Shown here: one piece after another, positions 36,618 to 45,501 of the stretch
Numbering within the stretch: the first letter of the stretch is position 1
Layout: each line of letters opens with the position of its first letter
From: Candidatus Pelagibacter sp.
GTDB taxonomy: Bacteria; Pseudomonadota; Alphaproteobacteria; Pelagibacterales; Pelagibacteraceae
NCBI GenBank assembly: GCA_028222435.1
Contig: JAOIST010000005.1
Location: 1 to 47,634, forward strand
Length of the DNA: 47,634 nucleotides
Direction of reading: 5' to 3'
Made by a program: the position numbers and the translations under genes
The notes under the pieces: generated by a model
Told to the model about the DNA's origin: nothing
The model's database searches: none
Seen by the model: only the letters and a program-made list of their open reading frames with translations

Positions 36618-37863
36618 TATCCTTCCTAGCGAGCGCCGGATCTGCGCTACCACTTAGTACTGGTTCTGAAATACTCATAGGAATTGGATCTGTTTTCTCT
36701 AACAAACCTACTACAGGCATTACAATGATAAAGTGTGCAAAATAATAAATAGTTCCTACTCTAGCTAAAACTAAATATATTCCTTCAGCAGGCATTGCCC
36801 CCATGTAACCAAGCATTAAAACATCAAGCACAAATATCCAATAAAATTGTCGGTATATAGGTCTAAAAACTGCTGACCTAACTTTAGATGTATCGAGCCA
36901 AGGTAAAATAAATAATATAAAAATTGCTCCAAACATTAAAATTACTCCTCCTAATTTATCAGGCACCGATCTTAAAATTGCATAGAAAGGTAATAGATAC
37001 CATTCTGGTACAATATGTGCTGGTGTGACTAACGGGTTAGCAGGAATATAATTATCGGAATGTCCTAATACATTTGGTGAAAAGAAAACAAAGCCAGCAA
37101 AAATAATCATAAACATTAATAGTGCAAAAGTGTCCTTGATGGTAATGTATGGATGAAAAGGAACTGTATCTTTTGATGGTTTTTTAATATCAATTCCAAC
37201 TGGATTATTGTTTCCAGGCACATGCAGTGCCCAAATATGTAAAACAACTAAACCTAAAATTAAAAATGGTATTAGATAATGAAGGCTGAAAAATCTGTTT
37301 AAAGTAGGGTTGTCAACTGAATAAGCTCCCCATAACCATGTTGTTATACTCTCACCTACAAGAGGTATTGCGCTAAACAAATTAGTAATTACCGTTGCCC
37401 CCCAAAAACTCATTTGTCCCCATGGTAAAACGTAACCCATAAATGCTGCGGCCATCATTAAAAGATAGATTAAAAGTCCTATAATCCATATTACTTCTCT
37501 TGGAGACTTGTATGAACCATAAAACAAAGATCTAAAAATATGAATGTAAACTGCAAGAAAGAACATTGAAGCTCCATTACTATGGATATAGCGGATTAAC
37601 CAACCATAGTTTACGTCTCTCATAATATGTTCAACACTAGCAAATGCTAGATCAGCGTGAGCTACGTAGTGCATAGCTAAAACAATTCCTGTAATAATTT
37701 GAGTTAATAAACAAAAAGTTAAAATTCCACCAAATGTCCACCAGTAGTTCAAATTTTTTGGTGTTGGGTAATCTGTTAAGTGTGAACCAAGAGTTAAAAG
37801 TGGAAGTCTATCATTAAACCATTTTCCAACTTTTGACTTAGGTGTATATTCGTGATCGCTCAT
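36604..37863 (-). CDS. petB: Cytochrome b of the bc1 complex
   Basis: A 419-residue multi-helix membrane protein carrying both hemes b and the Qo/Qi quinone sites. The two His pairs lie in [20 protein letters not shown] and [19 protein letters not shown], and the Qo-site signature is PEWY ([16 protein letters not shown]). Length is normal for alphaproteobacterial full-length cytochrome b (not the split b6/IV form). It lies 5 nt after petA and overlaps petC. Confidence 0.98.
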   Translation of the reverse strand: MSDHEYTPKSKVGKWFNDRLPLLTLGSHLTDYPTPKNLNYWWTFGGILTFCLLTQIITGIVLAMHYVAHADLAFASVEHIMRDVNYGWLIRYIHSNGASMFFLAVYIHIFRSLFYGSYKSPREVIWIIGLLIYLLMMAAAFMGYVLPWGQMSFWGATVITNLFSAIPLVGESITTWLWGAYSVDNPTLNRFFSLHYLIPFLILGLVVLHIWALHVPGNNNPVGIDIKKPSKDTVPFHPYITIKDTFALLMFMIIFAGFVFFSPNVLGHSDNYIPANPLVTPAHIVPEWYLLPFYAILRSVPDKLGGVILMFGAIFILFILPWLDTSKVRSAVFRPIYRQFYWIFVLDVLMLGYMGAMPAEGIYLVLARVGTIYYFAHFIIVMPVVGLLEKTDPIPMSISEPVLSGSADPALARKDNEKI

Positions 37864-37868
37864 AAAAT

Positions 37869-38390
37869 TTATCCTATCTTGATTATATTACTATCAACAA
37901 ATTCAAATTTAGGTATCTCCATATTTGTTGGTGCCGGTCCTTTTCTTATTCTGCCAGACACGTCATAGTGAGATCCATGACACGGGCAAAACCAACCATT
38001 GAAATCACCTTTATCTTTTAATGGTACGCAACCTAAATGGGTACAAACTCCTATCATTACTAACCATTCATCTTTTCCTTCTTTAACTCTGTCTTCGTCT
38101 TTTTGAGGGTCGGGTAAATCTGATAAATTAACCGCTCTTGCTTCCGCAATCTCTTCCGGTGTCCTTCTTTTTAAAAATATAGGTTTGCCTCTCCACAATA
38201 CAGTTATAGAATTTCCTGGTTGAACCTGGCTTACATCAACTTCTGTTGTTGCTAAAGCCTGTTGAGCTCTATCTGGATTCATTTGATGAATTAAAGGCCA
38301 AACAACAGCACCGAGACCCACGGCTCCTATGGTATAGCTGGCTGTAAATAAAAAATCTCTACGATTTACTTTGTTTTCTTCTTTGCTCAT
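37869..38390 (-). CDS. petA: Rieske iron-sulfur protein of the bc1 complex
   Basis: A 173-residue subunit with a [2Fe-2S] cluster that takes electrons from ubiquinol at the Qo site. A twin-arginine motif (NRRDFLF) and an uncleaved transmembrane anchor (residues 14-33) are followed by the cluster-binding motifs CTHLGC and CPCHGSHYD, the second with the hydrogen-bonding Ser and His. It is the first gene of petABC, with a candidate promoter upstream in the 89 bp shared with divergent trmL. Confidence 0.98.
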   Translation of the reverse strand: MSKEENKVNRRDFLFTASYTIGAVGLGAVVWPLIHQMNPDRAQQALATTEVDVSQVQPGNSITVLWRGKPIFLKRRTPEEIAEARAVNLSDLPDPQKDEDRVKEGKDEWLVMIGVCTHLGCVPLKDKGDFNGWFCPCHGSHYDVSGRIRKGPAPTNMEIPKFEFVDSNIIKIG

Positions 38391-38425
38391 TAATGTTTGT
38401 GTTTATAATGCAAATATTTAATAAA

Positions 38426-38453
38426 ACTATATTATTTAATTTTCTAGGGTCAG
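38426..38453 (-). promoter_or_regulatory. Candidate promoter of petABC
   Basis: On the minus strand CTGACC (38453-38448, 4 of 6) and TATAGT (38431-38426, 5 of 6) are separated by 16 nt. Transcription would start about 30 nt before the petA ATG. This is the natural place to look for a binding site of the PetR-like regulator, but I cannot identify one by eye. Confidence 0.35.
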
Positions 38454-38479
38454 AATGACACATAAATTAAGCAATAATA

Positions 38480-38929
38480 ATGCACATAGCTCTTTATAAG
38501 CCAGATATTCCTCAAAATACCGCAGCCATAATTAGGTTGGCTGCCTGTTTAAATTTAAAGATACACATTATTGAACCTTGTGGCTTTAACTTGCACGATC
38601 CCAGGTTTAAACGGGTAGTTATGGACTATCTTGGATTTAGTAAAATTTTTAGATACGACAGCTACGATAATTTTTTAAATAAAATTAAAAGAAAAAGAAT
38701 AATTCTGATGACAACTAAAGCTAAGACGCATTATCATAAATTTAAATTTAAAAAAAATGATGTATTGTTGTTTGGTAGAGAAAGTGCTGGAGTACCAGAC
38801 AATTTACACAAAACTATAAAAGATAGAGTAAAAATACCAATGAATAAAAAAACTAGATCTCTTAATGTAGCTATGAGTGTAGCCATAACTTCTGCTGAAG
38901 CTCTTAGACAAAATAATTTGTTAAAATAA
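38480..38929 (+). CDS. trmL: tRNA (cytidine/uridine-34 2'-O)-methyltransferase TrmL
   Basis: A 149-residue minimal SPOUT methyltransferase that 2'-O-methylates the wobble base of tRNA-Leu isoacceptors in E. coli. The protein begins with MHIALYKPDIPQNTAAIIRLAA, has DYLGFSKIFRYDSY, and carries the trefoil-knot SAM site LLFGRESAGVP and IPMNKKTRSLNVAMSVAI. Length is almost identical to E. coli TrmL. The stop and the hemF ATG overlap (TAATG). Confidence 0.94.
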   Translation: MHIALYKPDIPQNTAAIIRLAACLNLKIHIIEPCGFNLHDPRFKRVVMDYLGFSKIFRYDSYDNFLNKIKRKRIILMTTKAKTHYHKFKFKKNDVLLFGRESAGVPDNLHKTIKDRVKIPMNKKTRSLNVAMSVAITSAEALRQNNLLK

Positions 38930-39753
38930 TGATTAATTCAGATTTTAGAAAAAAAATGGCTGATAATTGGTTTTCATATTTACAAATACAGATTTGTAAA
39001 TCATTCGAATTCTTAGAAAATAATAAATTACAATTTTCAAAAAGAGACTGGGAAAAAAATAATGTTAGAGAGGGTGGTGGAACATCTTATCTTATGACTG
39101 GTGGTAAAATTTTTGATAAAGTGGGTGTAAATAAATCAACTGTATCTGGCACTTTTCCTAAAAAATTTCGATCAAAAATTTTAGGTGCTGAAAAAAAAGG
39201 AACATACTGGGCTTCTGGAGTTTCTGTTGTTGCTCACATGAAAAATCCAAAAATTCCAGCTTTGCACTTCAATACAAGATTTATTGTTACTTCAAAAGAA
39301 TGGTTTGGGGGAGGAATGGATGCAACACCTAGCCAAGAAGATCCTAGAGAAAGCAAAATAATTCACGAGAGATTAAAAAAAATTTGCGTACAAAATTATA
39401 AAAATTATAAAAAATATAAAAAATGGTGTGATGAATATTTTTACTTACCTCATAGAAATGAAGCTAGAGGAATTGGAGGAATTTTCTTTGATTATGAAAC
39501 AAAAGATTGGATTAAAAACTTTAAATTCATAAGAGAACTCGGATTAGCTTTTATTGATATTTCAAATGAAGTGATAAATAGAAAGAAAAATTTAAAATAC
39601 TTAAAAAAAGATAAAGAAAAACAATTGTTTAAACGTGGAAGATATGTAGAGTTCAATCTTTTATATGATAGAGGAACAAAGTTTGGTTTAAACTCTGGTG
39701 GCAATATTGAATCGATTTTAATGTCTTTGCCGCCTGAAGCCAAATGGAAATGA
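38929..39753 (+). CDS. hemF: Oxygen-dependent coproporphyrinogen III oxidase
   Basis: A 274-residue HemF, converting coproporphyrinogen III to protoporphyrinogen IX with O2 in heme synthesis. Family motifs are EGGGTSYLMTGGKIFDKVGVN-like residues near 40-60, ALHFNTRFIV with the key His, WFGGGMDATP, LPHRNEARGIGGIFFDY, and the C-terminal RGRYVEFNLLYDRGTKFGL. The choice of the aerobic enzyme fits an oxic surface-ocean organism. Its 3' end overlaps the upstream in-frame ATG codons of greA. Confidence 0.96.
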   Translation: MINSDFRKKMADNWFSYLQIQICKSFEFLENNKLQFSKRDWEKNNVREGGGTSYLMTGGKIFDKVGVNKSTVSGTFPKKFRSKILGAEKKGTYWASGVSVVAHMKNPKIPALHFNTRFIVTSKEWFGGGMDATPSQEDPRESKIIHERLKKICVQNYKNYKKYKKWCDEYFYLPHRNEARGIGGIFFDYETKDWIKNFKFIRELGLAFIDISNEVINRKKNLKYLKKDKEKQLFKRGRYVEFNLLYDRGTKFGLNSGGNIESILMSLPPEAKWK

Positions 39754-39755
39754 TA

Positions 39756-40232
39756 ATGAATAAAGAACCTATAACAGTTAATGGTCTAAAAAATTTAAAA
39801 TCAGAGTTAGATGATTTAAAAAACATTCAAAGGCCGAAAATTGTCGAAGCTATTGCTGAAGCAAGATCTCATGGAGATTTAAAAGAAAATGCAGAGTATC
39901 ATGCTGCTAAAGAACAACAGGCTTTAATTGAAAGTAGAGTAATTGCTATTAATGATTTAATTGCACGTGCAAATGTAATTGATGTAACCAAGATTGAAAA
40001 TAATGGAAAAGTAATATTTGGTTCAACTGTGAAATTAAAAGATCTAGATGCAGATAAAACGATTGGCTACAAATTAGTCGGGCAAGATGAAGCTGATATT
40101 AAAAAAAATCTTATTTTTTTTAAAAGTCCTATTGGAAAAGCTTTAATAGGAAAAAATAAAGACGAAATGATAACCGTTAATACCCCATCGGGCGAAAAAA
40201 ACTTTGAGATACTAGACGTTGAGTATATCTAG
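39756..40232 (+). CDS. greA: Transcription elongation factor GreA
   Basis: A 158-residue factor that rescues backtracked RNA polymerase by stimulating transcript cleavage. The N-terminal coiled coil contains the acidic tip motif HGDLKENAEYHAAKEQQ with the Asp/Glu pair that coordinates Mg in the polymerase secondary channel. The C-terminal FKBP-like domain ends with GKALIGKNKDEMITVNTPSGE. I start at the ATG at 39756 because it gives exactly the E. coli length and alignment; ATGs at 39744 and 39750 are possible. It converges on the cca gene with a 4-nt overlap. Confidence 0.95.
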   Translation: MNKEPITVNGLKNLKSELDDLKNIQRPKIVEAIAEARSHGDLKENAEYHAAKEQQALIESRVIAINDLIARANVIDVTKIENNGKVIFGSTVKLKDLDADKTIGYKLVGQDEADIKKNLIFFKSPIGKALIGKNKDEMITVNTPSGEKNFEILDVEYI

Positions 40233-41491
40233 TTAGAATATAATCGAATTATTTCCTGAACTTGATTTTTTGTAATCTTAAAATTATTTCTAATCCACTC
40301 TGCTTCTATTTTTTTTAAAGCTTTACCCAGAGTAACTCCTCGCTGCATTCCATTATCTATTAAATATTTACCATTTATGTTAAATTTATGTGTTTTTGAC
40401 CTAAGTATTTTTTTTAAGTTTTCTGAAAAATCCTTAAACTTATATTTTGTATCAATTACAAAATTCAAAATGTTTAGGTCAATTAAATGATTTTTGCTAT
40501 TTAGATAGATGTTTTTTTCTAAGTCTTTATTAAAAAAATCTTTATTTTTTCTCAAAAGTCTAAGATTTTTTGCTAGTAAACAAAGGTTATCTTTTATATT
40601 ATTTGACACATTATACTTATGCCCAAAATACTCATGGCTATCTTTTTCATCAATGAGCAAGACAGCCAACAAAAGCTCTTTATTAATTTGTGAATGATCA
40701 CAAATTTTTTTTAAACGATCAAGTCTTTTTAAATTATCAAATTCAGGAAAAACAAGAGTAAAAATTTCTTTTAAATAAGCGCTTTCACTTAAATTAATAA
40801 ATTTTTTTAAGTCTAAGATTTTGTATAATTCAATTAAAATTCTTTCTTTAGAAATTTTTTTTATTCCATTTAAATTTCGTTTAATAGCTTCATTCGTGGT
40901 TGATTCAACTTTATTATTATACATGATTTTAAAACGAATAAATCGAATGATGCGTAAATAATCTTCTTCAATTCTTTTTTGTGGATCACCAATAAATTTT
41001 ACATTGTTATTTTTTAAATCGATTGTTCCCATTTGAGGGTCAAAAATATTTCCATTGATATCAAGATAAATGGCATTAATTGTAAAATCCCTTCTTTCGG
41101 AATCAAGTTGCCAATCACTGATGTATTCTACTTCGGCATGTCTGCCGAATGTTTCAACGTCTTTTCTAAGTGTTGTTAATTCTAGTTTAAAGCTTTTAGA
41201 TACAAGTGTTACTGTCCCGTGTTTAATTCCAGTTTCAACAACTTTAAAATTTGTTTCTTTAAATTTTTCTTTTATCTCTTCTGCGCTTAATATTGTTGCT
41301 ATATCAATATCATCAACTTTGTCATTCGTTAGAAACTTTCTAACACAACCTCCAACAAATCTAGCTGCAACTGTATCTGCTGAAAAACCTTCCTGTAATT
41401 TATTAAAAACAAATTTTAATTCTTTATTTTTATAAAATGGAAATAAGTTTCTTTTAATTTTGTTTATAAAGTTGAAACTTATATCAAGCAT
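40229..41491 (-). CDS. cca: CCA tRNA nucleotidyltransferase / poly(A) polymerase family protein
   Basis: A 420-residue class II nucleotidyltransferase. The catalytic head shows RFVGGCVRKFL and DDIDIAT (the two metal-binding Asp), followed by RRDFTINAIYLD and EEDYLRIIRFIRF, the standard series of the CCA-adding/poly(A) polymerase family. The C-terminal half is helical and Lys/Asn-rich. Most likely it repairs or adds tRNA 3' CCA ends; the two tRNAs in this window already encode CCA, so repair would be the main need. A poly(A) polymerase role cannot be excluded from sequence. The tRNA-Gln gene lies immediately upstream on the same strand. Confidence 0.9.
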   Translation of the reverse strand: MLDISFNFINKIKRNLFPFYKNKELKFVFNKLQEGFSADTVAARFVGGCVRKFLTNDKVDDIDIATILSAEEIKEKFKETNFKVVETGIKHGTVTLVSKSFKLELTTLRKDVETFGRHAEVEYISDWQLDSERRDFTINAIYLDINGNIFDPQMGTIDLKNNNVKFIGDPQKRIEEDYLRIIRFIRFKIMYNNKVESTTNEAIKRNLNGIKKISKERILIELYKILDLKKFINLSESAYLKEIFTLVFPEFDNLKRLDRLKKICDHSQINKELLLAVLLIDEKDSHEYFGHKYNVSNNIKDNLCLLAKNLRLLRKNKDFFNKDLEKNIYLNSKNHLIDLNILNFVIDTKYKFKDFSENLKKILRSKTHKFNINGKYLIDNGMQRGVTLGKALKKIEAEWIRNNFKITKNQVQEIIRLYSN

Positions 41492-41496
41492 AATTT

Positions 41497-41570
41497 TGGC
41501 TGGGGCACTAGGATTCGAACCTAGGATGGCGGTATCAAAAACCGCTGCCTTACCGCTTGGCTATGCCCCA
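41497..41570 (-). tRNA. tRNA-Gln (anticodon UUG)
   Basis: A 74-nt tRNA with encoded CCA. The acceptor is TGGGGCA paired with TGCCCCA, discriminator G, anticodon stem GCGGT/ACCGC with loop TTTTGAT giving anticodon TTG, and T arm CCTAG-GTTCGAAT-type loop-CTAG. It is very similar to E. coli tRNA-Gln, including the weak 1-72 pair (U-A) that glutaminyl-tRNA synthetase favours. It sits 6 bp upstream of cca on the same strand. Confidence 0.95.
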
Positions 41571-41606
41571 ATGTTAAGAGACCTGATATATCATATATCA
41601 CAAAAA

Positions 41607-42443
41607 TTAAACAGTTTTCACAACTGAAAACCAAAATTTAGGGTACTTAATTTTTAAATTATTTAAGGCCTTTTTAGCTTTAATTTTATTATTAAATAAA
41701 CCGTAACAAACTGACCCAGAGCCTGTCATTCTAGAAAAATAGCACCCTTTTTCGTTTCTAATATTTATTAATAATTCTTTTATAATGGGATATTTTTTTT
41801 CAACAATTAATTGTAAATCATTGCCGCTTTTAGATAGGTGGCTTATAAAACTTGATTTAGTGCTAATTCTATTTTCTTCTAATTTTTTCTTTTTGGAATA
41901 GTTTTTTACCCTTGCATAAATTTCTTTTGTGGAGCATTTAACGCTTGGTTGAATTAGCAAAAAGAATAATTTGTGTGTTTTTTTAATATTAATGACATGT
42001 CCTAAATTTTTCATAAAACCTTGATTATAGAAAAAAAGTTTCAAATCAGAACCAACATCATCCTCAACTTGATTTAATAGTGACATGCTTATTCTTCTTT
42101 TAAATAAGTATTTTAAGATAGTTGCAACATTTGCAGCTCCTCCCCCTAAACCAGCAAAAACAGGAATGTTTTTAATAATTGTTACAGAATAGAAATTAGA
42201 AATTAATCCTAATTTTCTAAGCAATCTGAAAAGGCTAAGAATAGAATTATTTGATTTATTAACTAATTTTGCGAAAGGACCTTTGAATGAAATTTTATCT
42301 TTTCTGTTTTTAATTTTTTTTATATTAATTTTATCCGCTAAATCAATTAAGCAAAAAAAAGATTGAATTTCATGTAAATTATTTTTATTTTTATAATTAA
42401 CTTTTAATGTCAGATTAATTTTAGCGTATGAGCTTAAGGACAT
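41607..42443 (-). CDS. ispE: 4-diphosphocytidyl-2-C-methyl-D-erythritol kinase
   Basis: A 278-residue GHMP-family kinase of the MEP isoprenoid pathway, phosphorylating CDP-ME at its 2-hydroxyl. The start SSYAKINLTLKV is the family N-terminus (catalytic Lys), the ATP-binding motif is PVFAGLGGGAANVAT near residue 92, DDVGSDLKLFF holds the catalytic Asp, and RMTGSGSVCYGLF is the third GHMP motif. It follows the TPR-protein gene by 3 nt on the same strand, a pairing common in alphaproteobacteria. The sequence is strongly Lys/Asn-biased. Confidence 0.93.
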   Translation of the reverse strand: MSLSSYAKINLTLKVNYKNKNNLHEIQSFFCLIDLADKINIKKIKNRKDKISFKGPFAKLVNKSNNSILSLFRLLRKLGLISNFYSVTIIKNIPVFAGLGGGAANVATILKYLFKRRISMSLLNQVEDDVGSDLKLFFYNQGFMKNLGHVINIKKTHKLFFLLIQPSVKCSTKEIYARVKNYSKKKKLEENRISTKSSFISHLSKSGNDLQLIVEKKYPIIKELLINIRNEKGCYFSRMTGSGSVCYGLFNNKIKAKKALNNLKIKYPKFWFSVVKTV

Positions 42444-42446
42444 AGA

Positions 42447-44141
42447 TTATATGCCTTTAATTAATTTTTGTTCGATAGTTTTTTTAAGTTCTTCATCTGT
42501 TTTTTTAAGATTTAGAACATAGTTCCAATAATATCTAGCCTGTATTTCCTTGCCGTTTTTCCATAATACATCGCCATAGTGATCATTTACTATTGGATCT
42601 CCAGGCATAAGTTTTACAGCTAATTGAAGGTAATCCTTAGACTCTTTGTATCTTTCAAGTTTGAATAATGCCCAACCTAAAGAGTCTGTGATATAGGGAT
42701 CGTTTGATCTTAACTTGTTTGCTTTTTCTAGCATATTTAATGATTTTTTAATTTTTACACCCTGCTCGATCCAGGTGTAAGCTAAATAATTAATTACATA
42801 TGCTTGTTCTGGATCAGCTTCTAATGATGCAAGTAAGTCTTTTTCAGCTTTATCCCATTCACCTGTTCGTTCGTAAGCAACTCCTCTTCCGTCAGCTGCC
42901 TCGGCGTATAACAGGTGATTTTTTTTAACTTCATCTATTACTTTGGAGTAGTAAAGAATGGACTCTTCAAATTTTTCATTATTTTTTAAAAATTCAGCGT
43001 AATCAAAAGTTTCATAAATATCTTTGCTGGCTAAATTATTATAGGCCTTGCTCATAAGATCTAAAGCTTTATCTTTATTTTCTTCTTGAATATAAATTTT
43101 TGCGAGCTGTTTTGAAGCGTGCCATTTAAATGCTTTTCCTTTTTTTCCTACGTTTTCATAAATTTTCTTAGCTTCCTCAAAGTTATCAATCTTATAAAAA
43201 TTTTCTGCAAGTAAAGTGTCATAAGAGTGAAATTCTTCATTTAAATATTTTGCTAAATTTAAATAAAAATTTGAAAGTGAATAGATTGATTGCGATGATA
43301 ACGCATTTGAGGTGATATATAAAATTTCTGCAATAACATGTCCTTTATTATTACAGTCAAAATTTGAGGTAAAATTACCTTGATTTAAATCTAATTTATA
43401 TTGATTAAGTAACAAGTTTCTTGGGTAAGATTTTAGAGCAGAGTTCACAATATTTTTTGCTTTATCTATTTTTTTTGAAGAAGCAGCAAAGGACGCATAA
43501 AAATAGTTATATCTTGAAAAATCTGTTTTTTCATTTGATACAAGTTCTTCGAATGAACTATTTGCATTCGGGCTATTAAAATAACAATTTAAAAAAACAG
43601 TTTGTATTTTTTTTAAATTTTCAAATCTTTGATCTAGTTTTTCAAATTCTAAAAATGCCTGACGTAAATCATAATTACCTAAATTAGACCAGCTATAAAG
43701 CGAATTAGAAACAAAATTATTTAAAATAAATCTGGAATTTTTTGATTTGGCTTTAAGAAAATATCTTTGAGCTAAATCTATATCTGAATTTTTTAAATAA
43801 AATATTCCCGTTACTAAGTGACTTTCAAAACTATCGAGTTTTTTTTTCTCAAGTTTCTTAGAATAATTAAAAGCTTCTTTTAATTTTCCTGAATTAACTA
43901 AAGAATATAAATATTTTATAGAATAATTTTTATGACTAGCCTCAAGACCGTTAAGCTTTTTTAAAAAATCAAAAGACTTTTCGTATTGATTGTCATTTAA
44001 TAGTAATATACCGGAAAAATAGTCTGAAATGCGCTCAGACTTATTAAACTTATCCAAAGATTTTGCTGGTGATGTGGACAAAAAAATAATGACAAATAAT
44101 GTCTGTACTATAATCTTTAAATTAAAGTTAAATATTTTCAT
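42447..44141 (-). CDS. Exported tetratricopeptide-repeat protein
   Basis: A 564-residue protein with a Sec signal peptide (about residues 1-28, cleavage near SPAKS) followed almost entirely by TPR-type helix pairs. The clearest repeats are in the last 200 residues, for example EWDKAEKDLLASLEADPEQAYVINYLAY and the repeat with ITDSLGWALFKLERYKESKDYL. It resembles the periplasmic or outer-membrane TPR proteins that precede ispE in many alphaproteobacteria. TPR arrays act as protein-binding scaffolds; the partner is unknown. Divergent from the UDG gene, with only 8 bp between, so the two promoters must lie inside the coding regions. Confidence 0.85.
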   Translation of the reverse strand: MKIFNFNLKIIVQTLFVIIFLSTSPAKSLDKFNKSERISDYFSGILLLNDNQYEKSFDFLKKLNGLEASHKNYSIKYLYSLVNSGKLKEAFNYSKKLEKKKLDSFESHLVTGIFYLKNSDIDLAQRYFLKAKSKNSRFILNNFVSNSLYSWSNLGNYDLRQAFLEFEKLDQRFENLKKIQTVFLNCYFNSPNANSSFEELVSNEKTDFSRYNYFYASFAASSKKIDKAKNIVNSALKSYPRNLLLNQYKLDLNQGNFTSNFDCNNKGHVIAEILYITSNALSSQSIYSLSNFYLNLAKYLNEEFHSYDTLLAENFYKIDNFEEAKKIYENVGKKGKAFKWHASKQLAKIYIQEENKDKALDLMSKAYNNLASKDIYETFDYAEFLKNNEKFEESILYYSKVIDEVKKNHLLYAEAADGRGVAYERTGEWDKAEKDLLASLEADPEQAYVINYLAYTWIEQGVKIKKSLNMLEKANKLRSNDPYITDSLGWALFKLERYKESKDYLQLAVKLMPGDPIVNDHYGDVLWKNGKEIQARYYWNYVLNLKKTDEELKKTIEQKLIKGI

Positions 44142-44149
44142 AAATTATA

Positions 44150-44851
44150 ATGACAAAAAAAAACATTCCTAATCCAGTTAAATTAATTAAATATTACAAT
44201 CTTATTAATTATAATTTAATTTACAATAACAAGGCAATCAATAGATATAAAAAAGATAATTTTGAGATCTCTGCTGATAAAGCTGATAATTTATTTAGAC
44301 TAAAAAAATCAATTAATGAAATCAAAAATTGTAGTCTTAAAAATAGTGCAACTAATATTGTCTTTAGTGACGGCAATCCTAAATCAAAGATTATGCTTGT
44401 AGGTGAAGCTCCGGGATCAAATGAAGATCAAGAAGGTCTGCCTTTTGTAGGACGTGCTGGAGCTTTACTTGATAAGATGCTTGCTTCAATTAATTTAAAC
44501 AGAAAAAATGTTTACATTTCTAATGTAATTAATTACCGCCCCCCAGATAATAGAAGACCGACGGATGAAGAAATTAACAGATATCTTCCTTATATTAAAA
44601 AACACATTGAAATAATAGATCCTAAAATTTTAGTCCTTTTAGGCAGCACGGCAATGAATGCTTTTATGGGCAATGAAGTTGTAATATCTATGGCTAGAGG
44701 AAAATGGATTGAAAAAGAATTTGGTAGCTGCAAGGCCTCTATGATTGTTACTTTTCATCCTGCATTTTTGATGAGACAGCCTACTCAGAAAAAAATGGCC
44801 TGGATAGATCTAAAAATGATTAGAGATAAAAAAGCTGAACTTAAAATATAA
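44150..44851 (+). CDS. Uracil-DNA glycosylase, family 4-like, without the usual Fe-S cysteines
   Basis: A 233-residue UDG-superfamily protein. Motif A is GEAPGSNEDQEGLPFVGRAG (residues 86-104) and motif B is HPAFLMRQ (203-210), as in family 4 enzymes that excise uracil from DNA. Family 4 proteins normally hold a [4Fe-4S] cluster through four Cys. Here the third and fourth positions read Tyr (NYRPPDNRRP) and Arg/Tyr (EEINRYLPY), and only one Cys (61) lies in the N-terminal region. The cluster is thus very probably absent. The first 60 residues are a Lys/Asn-rich region not seen in classical members. rnhB follows directly. Confidence 0.85.
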   Translation: MTKKNIPNPVKLIKYYNLINYNLIYNNKAINRYKKDNFEISADKADNLFRLKKSINEIKNCSLKNSATNIVFSDGNPKSKIMLVGEAPGSNEDQEGLPFVGRAGALLDKMLASINLNRKNVYISNVINYRPPDNRRPTDEEINRYLPYIKKHIEIIDPKILVLLGSTAMNAFMGNEVVISMARGKWIEKEFGSCKASMIVTFHPAFLMRQPTQKKMAWIDLKMIRDKKAELKI

Positions 44852-44863
44852 TTGAAAAAGCAA

Positions 44864-45424
44864 ATGATTACCGCTGGTGTTGACGAAGTTGGCAGAGGAT
44901 GTTTAGCTGGTCCTGTAGTTTCAGCTGCTGTGATATTGAAAGAGAACATAAATCTAAACCTTTTAAAAGATTCAAAAAAAATTTCTTTCAAAAAAAGAAT
45001 TGAAATAGCTGAACATATTAAGCTTAATTCAACTTATGCAATTGGATTAGCCACAGTAGAGGAAATATTAAATTTAAATATCTTACAAGCGGCCTTGCTT
45101 TCGATGAAGAGGGCAATTGATAAATTATCAATTAAACCAGAATTAGTTTTAATTGATGGAAATTTTGCACCTAAGGGCATAAAAAATTTTAAAACTATTA
45201 TTAATGGTGATGAAAAAATAAAATCTATAAGCGCAGCATCAATAATAGCTAAAGTTTTTAGAGATCAATTAATGATAAAATTATCTGAAAAATTTCATAA
45301 CTACGCCTGGGAAAGAAATTTTGGCTATGGTACCAAAGCTCATATGGAAGGGTTAAAAAAATTCGGAGTAACATCTCATCATAGAAAAAGTTTTAAGCCG
45401 ATACACAAGATGTTGTCTAGCTAA
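44864..45424 (+). CDS. rnhB: Ribonuclease HII
   Basis: A roughly 186-residue RNase HII that nicks at ribonucleotides in DNA and removes RNA from hybrids. Motifs are AGVDEVGRGCLAGPVV with the GRG ribonucleotide-sensing loop and DE metal ligands, KDSKKIS, VLIDGNFAP with the catalytic Asp, AASIIAKVFRD, and a C-terminal YGTKAHMEGLKKFG. I prefer the ATG at 44864; a TTG at 44852, adjacent to the UDG stop, would add four residues. UDG and RNase HII adjacency makes a small DNA-cleaning unit (uracil and ribonucleotide removal). Confidence 0.96.
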   Translation: MITAGVDEVGRGCLAGPVVSAAVILKENINLNLLKDSKKISFKKRIEIAEHIKLNSTYAIGLATVEEILNLNILQAALLSMKRAIDKLSIKPELVLIDGNFAPKGIKNFKTIINGDEKIKSISAASIIAKVFRDQLMIKLSEKFHNYAWERNFGYGTKAHMEGLKKFGVTSHHRKSFKPIHKMLSS

Positions 45425-45496
45425 GACTCTTTAGCACTAATGGAGTGATTTTCTCACTAAAATAGTTTGACGGTAGATTCAATTTAGAGTTGAATC
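45425..45496 (+). promoter_or_regulatory. GANTC-rich leader of ccrM, with inverted repeat
   Basis: GACTC at 45425, GATTC at 45476 and GAATC at 45492 are all GANTC methylation targets within the 77-bp gap before ccrM. The last two belong to a perfect 7-bp inverted repeat, GATTCAA at 45476-45482 and TTGAATC at 45490-45496, separated by 7 nt. In Caulobacter, GANTC sites in the ccrM leader are methylated by CcrM and this lowers its own transcription. The layout here suggests the same feedback. Confidence 0.6.
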
Positions 45497-45501
45497 TTAA
45501 A

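Noticed and set aside
41070..41435. Open frame of about 121 codons antisense to cca
   Set aside because: The Ser/Leu-rich translation is the usual complement of Lys/Glu-rich coding sequence; the cca catalytic motifs lie on the other strand.
45444..45458. AGTGA-TTTTC-TCACT hairpin after rnhB as a terminator
   Set aside because: The stem is only 5 bp and is not followed by a T-run; too weak to call.
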